Assembly: GCA_036501535.1 (NCBI GenBank)
Contig: DASYAE010000131.1
Coordinates: 1 to 64,000 of the forward strand
Direction: 5' to 3'
Origin: DASYAE01 sp036501535
GTDB taxonomy: Bacteria > Actinomycetota > Actinomycetes > Streptomycetales > Catenulisporaceae
DNA length: 64,000 bases
The number at the start of each line of letters is the position of its first letter. Position 1 is the first letter of the stretch. A model generated the notes under the pieces. The model was given only the letters and a program-made list of their open reading frames with translations. It ran no database searches and had not been told where the DNA came from. Made by a program: the position numbers and the translations under genes. Positions 48,965 through 58,880 of the stretch are shown here, one piece after another.

Positions 48965-51951
48965 ACGGCCCTGCCTTCCTGGACTCTGCTTTGTCGGGCT
49001 CTGTTTTCCAGGGCGCCGCCTTCCAGGGCGCTGCCGGTCTGGATTCGAACCGCCGGAACGGCGCTGGCCGGAGCGGCCTTGGCCGAAGCGGTCCTCGCCG
49101 GGGCGCCGCCGGTCGCGGCGGCCGGACGGGCGATCAGGCCGGGCGCCGCGGCGAACCGGCCGGTCTGCTTTCCGGTCAGCTCGCTGTCGGGGTCCTGCGC
49201 GCCCCACCCGCGGCCCGCCTCGACCAGGGCGGTCAGCGCGATCTCGTCAAGGGCCTGCTGCGCGCGGACCGTGCCGTCCTCGGCCACCTCGGTGCGGGCC
49301 AGCTCGCGCAGCAGGATCTCCCGCGCTGCGCCGCCGCCTGGATTTGCACTGTCCCCGGAGCCGTCCCCGGCTCGCAGCACCTTGAAATTGGTGCCCGGCA
49401 GAAACACCGCCTGCTCCTGCAGCGCGGGGTCGACCAGCCCGGTACGCCGCGCCGTCATCGACCAGATCCGGACCTCGACCGCGCCGGGCAGCCGCGTCGC
49501 GCCGGTCGTGAGCACCGGGCAGAACGACCACTCGGTGACCAGCCGGCCCTCCTCGTACCACTGCCACTCCTCCTCGCGCAGGTCCACCCGCAGCCGGGCC
49601 GGGCCGCGGTACGAGGGCAGCCGGCGCAGCCCGGCGGCCACGCAGCGGGCCAGCGGCACATGCGGGCCGACGGTCGCCGCGCGCACCGCGTCGTCCAGGC
49701 TCCGCGTCTCGCTGTCCAGATAGAGCTTTACGGCCACCAGGTCGGTGAGCACCTCGGCGCTGCCGACCCCGGCCCCGGCGCGCAGGCCCGGGTGCTCGGA
49801 CAGGATCCGGGAGACGGAGCTGGCCGCGGAGTCGTACTGCTTGTTCAGGTTGCGGCGCAGCCACACCCGCTCCTGCGCGATGCCGGCGGCCGGCGGTATC
49901 GCAGTGGCCTGCGCGGACGGCACCGGCTGCACCCGCGGACCGTGCTGAGTCGGTCGGGGGTTGGCCGGTCGGGCCGGGGCCGCTGCGACGCGCGGCTCGG
50001 GCTGGCGCGGCGGCGCGACCGGGGTGATGGAGACGGACGGCAGCTGCGTGCGCAGCTCGGGTCCAGGTCCCGGCACTGGTCCCGGACCCGGCGCCACTCC
50101 GGCCGGAGCGGGCGTCGGCCGGACCACCACCGGCGCCGCAGCACGCATGGCAGAGGCCTGAGCCGCGGGCCGGGCCGGCGGCGCCGCGGCGGACTCCGGC
50201 GGCTCGCCGAAGGAGAAGTCCTCAGGCGAGGAGACCAGCTGGAAGCTCGGGTACTCGATCCGCTCGGGCTCGGGCTCGGGTTCCAGCTCAGGCTCCGGCT
50301 CCGGCGCGGGCGCGGGCTGCCAGTCCGGCGGTTCTTCCTCGGCCGCGCTCTCGGGCCGCTCCTGGTCCCACGGCGACGCGATGTCGTCGTCCTGGACCCG
50401 GCCGAAGCCCGGGGGCTGCTCCATCACCACGGTCGCGGCGAACATGTCCGGGACCTCCGCGGTGCCGCCCGGAGCAGTGCTCAGAGTGTCGTGCGGGTCC
50501 GCGCCCGGAATCTGGTACTCCCCGGTGTACCTGCGGCCGTCCGGAATTCCGTCCATTACCGTACGCACGTCGGACAGCGTGCCGAGAATGTTCCTGATCG
50601 AGCGGTTCGTCGTCGCAGGCAACTCATCCGCGTCGGCGAATGCAGCCAGATCCGCCGCCACCCCCGTCGGCGCAGTCGCGACCAGATAGCGCTCGGCCGC
50701 ATTGGGCGGTGCCAGCAGCGCGGCGATCGCCCGGATCCCCGGCTCGAGCCTTGAGACGGCCTCGCGAGCCAGGACCAGCATCCGCCGGCCGGTCTCCTGG
50801 GTGCTCGCGTCGTACACCACCTTGACCCGGTCCGGCTCCGGCGCCGCGCCGCGGATGGCGTGGCTGCCGGCCGGGACCGCGGAGGGCCGCATCCACAGCC
50901 CGCTCTGGGTCACCTCGAGCACCGCGTCGTAGTCGTACTCGTACACACCCGGCTCGCGCTCGGGCAGGCCCGGGATCGGCGGCCGGTACTCGATCGGCAC
51001 CGGGGCGGGCGCCGTGCCGCCGTTCGCCGCGGCCGGCAGGTAACCCAGCTCACGGACATAGGGGAACCAGACCATCGTGCCCTCGGGCAGCACCGTGTGC
51101 ATCGTCGGCCCGCCCTTCGCGTCCACACCGACCGACCGCACGCCCACGCCCACGATCACCGGCGCGTCCACGGCGTCGGCGAGCAGCTGGCCGAACGGCG
51201 CCGAGGTGTCGTCCAGCGCTCCGAGCAGCGAGAAGCGCATCGCAGGGTGCACGCTCTCCGGCATCGAGTGCCAGAACTGCGCGACCGCGGACAGCGGCGT
51301 GATCGGCGAGCCCGGATATCCGACCACGATCCTGGGCATCCGCGCGTCGGGCAGCAGGGAGTTGACGATCCAGTGGCGCTCGTCGACCTCTGCGGCGCCG
51401 GACCCGTCGGTACCGATGATCCAGGCGCCCGCGGGCGTCGGGCAGAGCATCGCGCAGGAGCCGAGCGTCTGCGGCTCGGCCAGCGCCGGGCAGTCCCAGT
51501 AGGGCCGCGGGAATCGGCGCGAGTGGACGAACGGCCCGCGCCCGGAGTCGAACCGCATCCAGCCGGACCCGACCCCGGGCCGGATGAACAAGCCGCCGCC
51601 GGCCACGGTGATCGCGCGCCCGTCGTGTGCCAGCACGGTGCGATGGCAGCGGTTCGCCAGCCACAGGCCGAAAGCGGCCGTGGAGACGAAGTCCGGCCGC
51701 GCAGGCATCAGGCGCAGCACGCCAGGACATGCGGCAAGCTCGTCGATCACGTCCTCGAACGCCTCGACCGGCGTGTCCGGCGGCACGTCGACCACGACCG
51801 CCGTGTGCGCGGGCTCTGCGGCGCGGCGCGCGGCGAAGGCGAGCAGCGCCTCGTCCGCCCCGGCCTTCGGATGGATCACCAGCGCGTGGCCGGCGCGGGT
51901 GCACCGCAGCCGGGTCCGTGTTCCGCCGAACGCCCTCATCCGACCGCTCAT
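48961..51951 (-). CDS. T7SS-operon protein with C-terminal ART-like (ADP-ribosyltransferase) domain
   Basis: 996 residues. ~1-450: two alpha/beta modules of unknown family (GGGLFIRPGVGSGWMRF, LLGALDDTSAPFGQLLADAVDAPVIVG). ~500-690: long Pro/Glu/Ala-rich linker. ~690-900: a fold with ADP-ribosyltransferase landmarks: YRG (~782), a strand with EVRIWSMTARR (~832) and QEQAVFLPGTNFKVL with Q845-E-Q847 where active ARTs carry E-x-E. The missing second Glu suggests an inactive or altered enzyme. C-terminus is basic/Ala-rich. Overlaps eccB (stop 51948) and the AAA+ gene as ATGA, so it is co-expressed with the export machine. Start ATG 51951 follows that overlap. Confidence 0.6.
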   Translation of the reverse strand: MSGRMRAFGGTRTRLRCTRAGHALVIHPKAGADEALLAFAARRAAEPAHTAVVVDVPPDTPVEAFEDVIDELAACPGVLRLMPARPDFVSTAAFGLWLANRCHRTVLAHDGRAITVAGGGLFIRPGVGSGWMRFDSGRGPFVHSRRFPRPYWDCPALAEPQTLGSCAMLCPTPAGAWIIGTDGSGAAEVDERHWIVNSLLPDARMPRIVVGYPGSPITPLSAVAQFWHSMPESVHPAMRFSLLGALDDTSAPFGQLLADAVDAPVIVGVGVRSVGVDAKGGPTMHTVLPEGTMVWFPYVRELGYLPAAANGGTAPAPVPIEYRPPIPGLPEREPGVYEYDYDAVLEVTQSGLWMRPSAVPAGSHAIRGAAPEPDRVKVVYDASTQETGRRMLVLAREAVSRLEPGIRAIAALLAPPNAAERYLVATAPTGVAADLAAFADADELPATTNRSIRNILGTLSDVRTVMDGIPDGRRYTGEYQIPGADPHDTLSTAPGGTAEVPDMFAATVVMEQPPGFGRVQDDDIASPWDQERPESAAEEEPPDWQPAPAPEPEPELEPEPEPERIEYPSFQLVSSPEDFSFGEPPESAAAPPARPAAQASAMRAAAPVVVRPTPAPAGVAPGPGPVPGPGPELRTQLPSVSITPVAPPRQPEPRVAAAPARPANPRPTQHGPRVQPVPSAQATAIPPAAGIAQERVWLRRNLNKQYDSAASSVSRILSEHPGLRAGAGVGSAEVLTDLVAVKLYLDSETRSLDDAVRAATVGPHVPLARCVAAGLRRLPSYRGPARLRVDLREEEWQWYEEGRLVTEWSFCPVLTTGATRLPGAVEVRIWSMTARRTGLVDPALQEQAVFLPGTNFKVLRAGDGSGDSANPGGGAAREILLRELARTEVAEDGTVRAQQALDEIALTALVEAGRGWGAQDPDSELTGKQTGRFAAAPGLIARPAAATGGAPARTASAKAAPASAVPAVRIQTGSALEGGALENRARQSRVQEGRAV

Positions 51952-53303
51952 GTCTCCGCCCGCTTGGCTGCGCCGATGTCGAGGGCCGGCCCGGCCGCGA
52001 CCAGCCGGAGCACCGCGACCGGCACGGTGTGCGCGCCGACCGAGCTGTAGCCGAGCGCGGACTGCGCGTCGGAGCTGTCGATCCAGTACCGCTCGCCGCT
52101 GTCCGTGATCAGGAACTCGGCCGGGGTGCTGGAGCCGCTGCTCGAGCTCTGCGACGGCGCCGGCGGCTGCACGAGCATCCCGTCGCCGGCCGGCACCACG
52201 ACGCTCGGATCCGCCCCGATCGTCGCCGACGGCTCGGTGACCACCTGCGTGTTCGCGGCCGCGCCGGGCGAGGACTGCAGCGCGCACAGCGACCCGCCGC
52301 CCGGCCCGGTCGCGTTGTATATGGGGCCTGAAAGGAAGTTCGGCAGGCGGCTGATCAGCGTGTGGTCGGCCGAGGCGGGCACCGCGGCGATCGCGGCCGG
52401 GGAGACCTGCGCGGGCGCGGCGTACCCGGCCACCGCGAACAGCGCCGCCTCGGTCGCGGTGATCGGGGCCAGACCGTCGGAGAGCAGCACATAGTACTGA
52501 TTCGCGCCGCCGACCGAGGTGAGGAACAGGGTCCCGATGTCGGCGCTCTGCCCGGCCACCTGCCGGCCGGTGTCGCCGCCGTCGGGGATGTTCGCGGGCA
52601 CGATCGCGGCGCCGGTCGGCAGCTGGTCGAGCCAGACCGGGTCGGCCGCGATCGGCTGCTGGTTGCCCAGCCCGAGCGCGGGCAGCGCGTCCTGGTCCGG
52701 CAGCGGGTACTTGACCGAGTCCCAGACCACGTATTCAGCCGGGTTGTTCGGGTCCGTGGAGGCCACGAAGACCCGCTGGTTCTGCGGCCCCGCGGCGGTG
52801 CGCCCGGCCGGGTCGAGATCGAGCACGATGTTGCCGTTCGAGCGCAGACACGCGGCCCAGGTGCCGGGCAGCAGGGAACTGGCGGCCGGCACGTCGTCAG
52901 GCGCGCCGCTGATGCCGAGCGCGCCGCCCACCGGCACCCCGGCCAGCTGCGCCCGCGGCACGTACTGCACCGCGGAGTTGTTCTGCCCGGCGACCAGCAG
53001 TGCGGAGGCGTAGTTCGCGGTCGGATGCAGCGAGCCGTTCAGGTACACGTAGCGGGTGCCGGTCTCCTTCTCCACCACGATCGAGCCGTTGGCCTTCCAC
53101 GCGGTGCTGGCCGCTGGCGAGATCAGCCCGAAGATGACCGCGCCGCCGGAGAGCAGCACGCCGATGGCGACGCCGATCTGCACGCCCAGGTTCGAGCGGC
53201 GGAACGGCACCTCGCCGGCCCCGGCGTCCCCGGCGGCCACCGCGCGCACCAGCCGGCCGACCGAGAACTGGTAGGCCTGCAGGTGGTCCTTTCTGCTCTG
53301 CAC
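51948..53303 (-). CDS. eccB: Type VII secretion protein EccB
   Basis: 451 residues. N-terminus MQSRKDHLQAYQFSVGRLVRA is the EccB signature; one membrane helix at ~40-60 (LGVQIGVAIGVLLSGGAVIFGLI) is followed by a periplasmic/extracellular domain rich in repeats of ~60 residues, including the conserved Cys pair (CLRSNG ... LCALQS). EccB forms part of the ESX membrane complex around EccC. The gene starts with GTG 53303, 19 bases after the eccD stop, and overlaps the ART-like gene at its 3' end. Confidence 0.95.
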   Translation of the reverse strand: MQSRKDHLQAYQFSVGRLVRAVAAGDAGAGEVPFRRSNLGVQIGVAIGVLLSGGAVIFGLISPAASTAWKANGSIVVEKETGTRYVYLNGSLHPTANYASALLVAGQNNSAVQYVPRAQLAGVPVGGALGISGAPDDVPAASSLLPGTWAACLRSNGNIVLDLDPAGRTAAGPQNQRVFVASTDPNNPAEYVVWDSVKYPLPDQDALPALGLGNQQPIAADPVWLDQLPTGAAIVPANIPDGGDTGRQVAGQSADIGTLFLTSVGGANQYYVLLSDGLAPITATEAALFAVAGYAAPAQVSPAAIAAVPASADHTLISRLPNFLSGPIYNATGPGGGSLCALQSSPGAAANTQVVTEPSATIGADPSVVVPAGDGMLVQPPAPSQSSSSGSSTPAEFLITDSGERYWIDSSDAQSALGYSSVGAHTVPVAVLRLVAAGPALDIGAAKRAET

Positions 53304-53322
53304 TGAAGTTACCGGGCCCCTC

Positions 53323-54729
53323 TTAGTGGATCAGTCCGCGGAAGTATGCGTACACGTGGAAGAGCTGCAGCAGCAGCGGGACCAGCGCGACGGCGGTCCA
53401 GGTCTCCAGCAGGTCGGCGGTGTGCCCCCAGACCGGCAGCATCCTGCGGCCCGGCATCAGCCGCGAGGCGGCCGTCAGCGCCGCGGCGCCGAGCAGCAGG
53501 CCGACCAGCACCAGCGAGCGGGCCGAGGAGCCGGCCCCGGAGACCCGCGCCACGGCCACGAACGCCGCGCAGGCCAGCCCGGCCAGCACCAGCGGGGCGC
53601 GCTGCCAGGCCATCGTCAGGGCCCTGGCCCGCAGCAGCACCGCGGCGGCCAGCACCGAGGCGAGCACCCAGCCGATCCAGCCGGGCCAGAAGGCCAGCAG
53701 GTAGCCGGCCGCGACGGTCAGCACCGAGGCGGTGATGAACAGCATGTTGAGACAGGCCACGGCCCGGTCGGTGCGCCGCCGCACCACGTCCTGCGGCTGC
53801 GGGTCGATGTCCTCCTGCAGCTCCTGCGCGGTGCGCGGCAGCAGCGGCACGCGCAGCCTCGTGGCGCGCAGGATGATCCGCAGCTGCGTCGCGGCGAGCG
53901 CGAAGACCACCACTGCCAGCAGCGCAGCGACGCGCACCGAGTTCCAGCGCAGGCCGGCCGCCAGCGCCCCGCCGACCACCGCGGCGGTCCCCAGCGCGGC
54001 GAGCGCGCCGAACGCCGGTATGGGCAGCCGGCCGACCATCACCAGGACGAGCGCCGGGACCGCCGTGCCGATCCCCAGCAGCAGCACGGACCACCGGTCC
54101 AGCGCGAACATGCCGGCCGCGGCGTGCCGGGCGGCCAGGCCGGTCGCCGCGCCGAGCGTGCACGCCGCCGCACCCGTGATCAGGCTGCTGATGTTGTCCT
54201 TGAGCACCCGGCGCGCGATCACGCCCCACACGGTCAGCCCGGCCGCGGCCACCCCGTACCAGAGCGGCACCTGCCAGTGCGGCCGCGAGCCGTTCGCGGC
54301 GAACACGAACCCTGCCACCGCGATCAAGGCGGCGGCGAACAACAGGTACCGGGTGAACTCGGGCCGCCAGTGGTCCGACCGGGCGGCCACGACCTGCGCC
54401 ACGCCGACGGTCACGTCATCGAAGTCTGCTTCCGGCAGCACCTGGTCGGCGCGGTTGACGTACAGCACCTCGCCGTCGTGCAGGCCCAGGCCCTCCGGCG
54501 TCGCGCCGGGGTCCAGCGGCGGGCCGCCGAGCCGCTGGAGCACCCAGGCCGCCTCCTCGGCGCCGAGCCGCGGTCCGCCCGCCGTGACCAGCGGCAGCAC
54601 GTCGCCGATCGACGCGGTCACCGGCAGGGCCAGGTCGATCCTGCGATCAGGGGTCTTCACGGTCAGGCGGCACACCTCGACCGCGGCACCCGGGGCCAGC
54701 CGGGGCGGCGCAACGGTCTGCATGGTCAT
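53323..54729 (-). CDS. eccD: Type VII secretion integral membrane protein EccD
   Basis: 468 residues. An N-terminal ubiquitin-like domain (~15-95, VCRLTVKTPDRRIDLALPVTASIGDVLP) precedes about eleven membrane helices starting at YLLFAAALIAVAGFVFAANG. This is the standard EccD, the pore-forming membrane subunit. Start ATG 54729 with GGAGCGACC upstream; a second ATG two codons on would also serve. Gap to the eccC stop is 42 bases. Confidence 0.95.
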   Translation of the reverse strand: MTMQTVAPPRLAPGAAVEVCRLTVKTPDRRIDLALPVTASIGDVLPLVTAGGPRLGAEEAAWVLQRLGGPPLDPGATPEGLGLHDGEVLYVNRADQVLPEADFDDVTVGVAQVVAARSDHWRPEFTRYLLFAAALIAVAGFVFAANGSRPHWQVPLWYGVAAAGLTVWGVIARRVLKDNISSLITGAAACTLGAATGLAARHAAAGMFALDRWSVLLLGIGTAVPALVLVMVGRLPIPAFGALAALGTAAVVGGALAAGLRWNSVRVAALLAVVVFALAATQLRIILRATRLRVPLLPRTAQELQEDIDPQPQDVVRRRTDRAVACLNMLFITASVLTVAAGYLLAFWPGWIGWVLASVLAAAVLLRARALTMAWQRAPLVLAGLACAAFVAVARVSGAGSSARSLVLVGLLLGAAALTAASRLMPGRRMLPVWGHTADLLETWTAVALVPLLLQLFHVYAYFRGLIH

Positions 54730-54771
54730 CGGGTCGCTCCAGGGTTGAGAGTCGTCGCGGCATTCATCGCG

Positions 54772-57700
54772 TCACGCCCCCGTCGCGCCGGCCAGGCCGA
54801 TCTGGACCAGCCTGATGTCGCGCCGGGTGACCAGCTGGGCGCGGCCCGGCGGCAGGGTGCGCGGCTTCGCCTCGCCGAGGAACTTGCCCTCCTCCTTCGG
54901 GTAGGACAGCAGCAGCGCCGGAGTGCCCAGCTCCCAGAGCCGGCGGATCACCGGGTCCATCATCGAGCGCATCGCGCCGGAGGTGCTGCGCGCGATCACC
55001 AGGTGCAGGCCGATGTGCGGGCTGCTGGCCAGCAGCCGCACCAGCGGGACCATCGGGCCGCCGGCGCCGTTGCCGCTGACGAAGAGGTCGTAGTCGTCGA
55101 TGACCAGGAACAGCTCCGGGCCGGTCCACCAGTCCCGCCGGGCCAGCTGCTCCGGCGGCAGGTCGGCGGCGGGCAGCCGGTTGGTCATCGAGACGGCCGC
55201 GTTTCCGGAGAGGTTCGCCAGCGCGTCGGTGTCCACCGCGTAGCCGATCCGGTAGTCCGGCGGCACCGACTCGACCAGCGCCCGGCTCGGGTCGCCGAGC
55301 AGGATGCGGGCCTGCGCGGGCTGGTAGCGCGCGGTGATCGTATCGATCACCAGGCGCAGGGCGTTGGTCTTGCCGGTCTCCGCGTCGCCGAACACCATCA
55401 GGTGCGGCACGTGCGCGAAGTCGTGCCAGACCGGCGCCAGCCGCTTCTCGTCCAGGCCGAAGCACATCCGCAGGTCGCCCTCGGGCTCCGGCAGCGCCTT
55501 GGCCGGCAGCCGCATCGGCAGCATCCGCACTTCGGGCACCCGCGGCCCGGTCCAGAAGGTGTTGATCTCGGCGGCCGCGGCCCGGGTCGCCACGGTCAGG
55601 TCGTCCGTGCCGGTGCCGCCGTCCAGCCGGGGCAGCGCGACCAGGAAGTGGTGCTGGCTTCGGGTCAGCCCGCGGCCCGGCCGGTGCGGCACGGTCGCCG
55701 CCACGGCGCTCTTGACCTCGGACTCCATCGGGTCGCCGAGCCGGAGCTCGAACTTCGTGCCGAGCAGGTCGCGGGTGCGCGAGCGGATCTCGGACCAGCG
55801 CACCGCGGCGGCCATTACGTGCACACCGAAGGAGAGGCCGCGCGCCGCGAGCTCGCCGATGCGGTTCTCCAGCTCCTCGAAGTCCGCCCGCAGCGTGGCC
55901 CAGCCGTCGATCACCAGGAAGACGTCGCCGTACGGGTCGTCGAACTCGCCGCGGAACCGGGCCGCGCGGTAGGCGGTCATGGATTCGAGCCCGAACTCGG
56001 TGAAGCGCGCCTCGCGCACCTCCAGCAGCTGCGAGATCTCCTCGACCGTGCGCAGCACCCTGTCACGGTCCAGCCGGGTGGCCGTGGAGCCGACGTGCGG
56101 CAGCTCGGCGACCGACGCCAGGCCGCCGCCGCCGAAGTCGAGGCAGTAGAACTGCACGTCGCGCGGCGAGTGGGTCAGCGCCATCGAGAGCATCAGGGTT
56201 CGCAGCAGGGTCGACTTGCCGGTCTGCGGCGCCCCGGCCACCCCGACGTGCCCGTCGGCGCCCATCAGATCGGCGGTCAGCAGTTCGCGCGACTGCTCGT
56301 AGGGCCGGTCCACGATGCCCACCGGCACCCGCATCGTGCCCAGCGCGGGATAGTCGGCCGCGTACATGCCGCGCTCCGGGTCCGGGACGATGCCGGGCAG
56401 CAGCTGGTCCAGGCTCGGCGGGTCGTTCAGCGGGGGCAGCCAGACCTGCCGGGCCGGCGGGCCGGAGCCGGCGATCCGGTCGATCAGCACCTCCAGCAGG
56501 CTGTCGCCCTCCTCCTCGTCCTCGCGGGCCGACTCGGCACCGCGCTGCTGGTCGGAGTTCGACGGCGCAGTGTCCTGCTCCGGCGCCGGGACGTGCTGGT
56601 GCATGCCGAACGGCACGACGCCGGTCGCCCCGAACCCGCCGTCGCCGTCCGCGACCTCGTCCGGGGTCGTGCAGGGCCCTGAGACGTAGGCGGCCTTGAA
56701 CCGGACCAGGTTGGTCGTGTCGACCTTCAGGAACCCGTTGCCCGGCGTGGAAGGCAGCTCATACGCGCTCGAGACGCCGATCACGCTGCGCGACTCCATC
56801 GAGGAGAACGTGCGCAGCGCGATCCGGTAGGAGAGGTGCCCCTCCACCTTGTGGATGCGCCCCTCGTCAAGGCGCTGCGAAGCCAGCAGCAGGTGCACGC
56901 CGAGGCTGCGGCCGACCCGGCCGATCGTGACGAAGAGGTCGATGAACTCCGGCTTGCTGGCCAGCAGCTCGGAGAACTCGTCCACCACCACCAGCAGCGT
57001 CGGCAGCGGCGCCAGGTCCGCGCCGGCCCCGCGCGCCTTCTCGTAGTCGAACAGCGAGGAGCGGCCGGACTCGCGCAGCAGCTCCTGGCGCCGGATCACC
57101 TCGCCGTTGATCGCGTCGCGCATCCGGTCCACCAGCGCCAGCTCGCCGGCCAGGTTGGTGATCACCGCGGAGGTGTGCGGCAGCCGGTCGGTGTTCAGGA
57201 AGGTGGCGCCGCCCTTGAAGTCGACCAGCACGAAGTTGAGGATCTCCGAGGAGTGCGTGGCGGCCAGCCCGATGATCAGGGTGCGCAGAAGCTCGCTCTT
57301 GCCCGAGCCGGTCGCCCCGATCAGCAGCCCGTGCGGGCCCATCCCGCCCTGCGCCGACTCCTTGAGGTCGAGCTCGACGATCTCGCCCTGCTCGGTCACC
57401 CCGATCGGCACCTGGAGCCGGGCGCTCTGCATCGCCCGCGGCCGCCACTTGGCCGGCACGTCGAAGGCGCGCGGGTTGCGGATCCCGAGCAGCGTGGTCA
57501 GCTCGAAGTCGGTCTCCAGCGGCTTGTCGGCCAGATCCACGCTGCCGCCGGTGCGCATCGGCGCGATCCGCCGGGCCAGCTGCTCCGCGCCCTGCGCGCT
57601 GAGCGCGTCGGCGTGGGCGCTGTCCTCGGCGTCCCCGACCGGGAACTCGACCTCGTCGCCGCGCGCGGTCAACCGCAGCACCTTCGGGCCGCCCGGCATC

Positions 57701-58740
57701 GTCCCGGTCACGTCCAGCAGCACCGCGTTGCGCACGCCCGCGCCCATCAGCCGGGAGGTCGCCGGGACCCGGGCGCGGTGCGCGATCACCACCACGAACG
57801 GCTCGGGGGGTCCGGGCACTGCGACCCGGTCGTGCTCGGCGCGCTGCTCGAACTCCTCGCCGAGCAGGCCGACCAGCGCCTCGTGGTCGGTGGCCACCAG
57901 CCGCAGCGGCCCGGCGGCGTCCTCGAGCCGCGGGTGCGCGGTGTGCGGCAGCCACTTGAGCCAGTCCCACTCGGCCAGGCCTTCGTCGTCGGTGAGCAGC
58001 GCCACGCGCAGCTCGTCGGGCGAGTGGAAGGTGGCCAGCTGGCCGATCATCGCGCGCAGCAGGGCGAGCGCCGGACCCGACTCGCCGGCGAACTCGACGC
58101 TGGTGAAGTTGCGCAGCCCCACGGTCACCGGCATGCCTGAAACGGTCTGATGCGCGTGCACGAAGCGGCGCAGCGAGACCGCGCACAGCGGCTCGAGGTC
58201 CTCGACCGGCTTGGTCTGCGGCGGGATGAACTCCAGCGCCGCGCGCCGCCGGCCGATGCCGATTCGGACCCGGCCGAAGTCCTCGTGCCCGCCGCGCCGC
58301 TCCCACAGCCGCGGCCCGGAGACGAAGGACCACAGCGCCGCCGGATCCGGGTTGTCCCAGGCGGCCGCGACCCGCTGCTCGTTGGCAGCCGAATCAGCCC
58401 GCTGCCGCAGCTGGGCGAGGTAGCGCAGGTAGTCGCGGCGCTCGGCCCGCATCCGCCGCTTGCGGTCCATGCCGCTGCGGCCGAGCTGGCTGACGCCCAT
58501 GCTGATCATCGAGGCGCCCATCATGCCCGAGGTCAGATATGTGGTCGTCGAGCCGTTCGCCACCGAGAACATCAGGGCCATGGTTCCCATGCCCAGGGCC
58601 ATCGGCATCATGCCGACCATCGAGCCGAGGTCCGCGGTGGCCGGCTCGCCCAGCACCGGGGGCTCGGCCAGCTCGATCTGTCCCTCCGGCATCGGCGGCC
58701 CGGAGGTCCTGGGCACCCGCTTGACGATCACGGTACTCAC
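54772..58740 (-). CDS. eccC: Type VII secretion FtsK/SpoIIIE ATPase EccC (fused EccCa-EccCb)
   Basis: 1322 residues with two N-terminal membrane helices (~35-90, MVGMMPMALGMGTMALMFSVA) and three P-loop domains: GATGSGKSELLRT (~474-486), GAPQTGKSTLLRT (~835-847) and GDAETGKTNALRL (~1117-1129). Acidic Walker B (LLVVVDEFSEL in domain 1; LFLVIDDYDLF in domain 3). It is the motor that recognises WXG substrates and drives export. It starts at GTG 58740 after AAGGGA. As in many actinobacteria outside mycobacteria, EccCa and EccCb are one protein. Confidence 0.95.
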   Translation of the reverse strand: MSTVIVKRVPRTSGPPMPEGQIELAEPPVLGEPATADLGSMVGMMPMALGMGTMALMFSVANGSTTTYLTSGMMGASMISMGVSQLGRSGMDRKRRMRAERRDYLRYLAQLRQRADSAANEQRVAAAWDNPDPAALWSFVSGPRLWERRGGHEDFGRVRIGIGRRRAALEFIPPQTKPVEDLEPLCAVSLRRFVHAHQTVSGMPVTVGLRNFTSVEFAGESGPALALLRAMIGQLATFHSPDELRVALLTDDEGLAEWDWLKWLPHTAHPRLEDAAGPLRLVATDHEALVGLLGEEFEQRAEHDRVAVPGPPEPFVVVIAHRARVPATSRLMGAGVRNAVLLDVTGTMPGGPKVLRLTARGDEVEFPVGDAEDSAHADALSAQGAEQLARRIAPMRTGGSVDLADKPLETDFELTTLLGIRNPRAFDVPAKWRPRAMQSARLQVPIGVTEQGEIVELDLKESAQGGMGPHGLLIGATGSGKSELLRTLIIGLAATHSSEILNFVLVDFKGGATFLNTDRLPHTSAVITNLAGELALVDRMRDAINGEVIRRQELLRESGRSSLFDYEKARGAGADLAPLPTLLVVVDEFSELLASKPEFIDLFVTIGRVGRSLGVHLLLASQRLDEGRIHKVEGHLSYRIALRTFSSMESRSVIGVSSAYELPSTPGNGFLKVDTTNLVRFKAAYVSGPCTTPDEVADGDGGFGATGVVPFGMHQHVPAPEQDTAPSNSDQQRGAESAREDEEEGDSLLEVLIDRIAGSGPPARQVWLPPLNDPPSLDQLLPGIVPDPERGMYAADYPALGTMRVPVGIVDRPYEQSRELLTADLMGADGHVGVAGAPQTGKSTLLRTLMLSMALTHSPRDVQFYCLDFGGGGLASVAELPHVGSTATRLDRDRVLRTVEEISQLLEVREARFTEFGLESMTAYRAARFRGEFDDPYGDVFLVIDGWATLRADFEELENRIGELAARGLSFGVHVMAAAVRWSEIRSRTRDLLGTKFELRLGDPMESEVKSAVAATVPHRPGRGLTRSQHHFLVALPRLDGGTGTDDLTVATRAAAAEINTFWTGPRVPEVRMLPMRLPAKALPEPEGDLRMCFGLDEKRLAPVWHDFAHVPHLMVFGDAETGKTNALRLVIDTITARYQPAQARILLGDPSRALVESVPPDYRIGYAVDTDALANLSGNAAVSMTNRLPAADLPPEQLARRDWWTGPELFLVIDDYDLFVSGNGAGGPMVPLVRLLASSPHIGLHLVIARSTSGAMRSMMDPVIRRLWELGTPALLLSYPKEEGKFLGEAKPRTLPPGRAQLVTRRDIRLVQIGLAGATGA

Positions 58741-58840
58741 TGCGAATCCCTTCCCGCCCGGTTCCGCGGGTTGCCGTGCGGACCCTGCCGACCACGTTAG
58801 GCAACGTTGTCGGCTCGACGACGCCCACGGTTCGCGGGAG

Positions 58841-58854
58841 TGCCCGATCGGGCA
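58841..58854. promoter_or_regulatory. 14-bp perfect palindrome between regulator and eccC
   Basis: TGCCCGATCGGGCA, 27 bases after the regulator stop (58881) and 100 bases before the eccC start. Could be an operator for T7SS expression or a short terminator. No recognised family. Confidence 0.35.
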
Positions 58855-58880
58855 TCCCCGGCTGCCTTATCAATCCAGGC

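Noticed and set aside
45779..49723. 1314-residue open frame on the plus strand
   Set aside because: Antisense to the coupled T7SS genes; long opposite-strand frames are expected at this GC content, and its protein is Arg/His/Gly-rich with no domain, RBS or signal.
53326..56682. 1118-residue plus-strand open frame
   Set aside because: Antisense shadow of eccD/eccC, both clearly real from conserved motifs.
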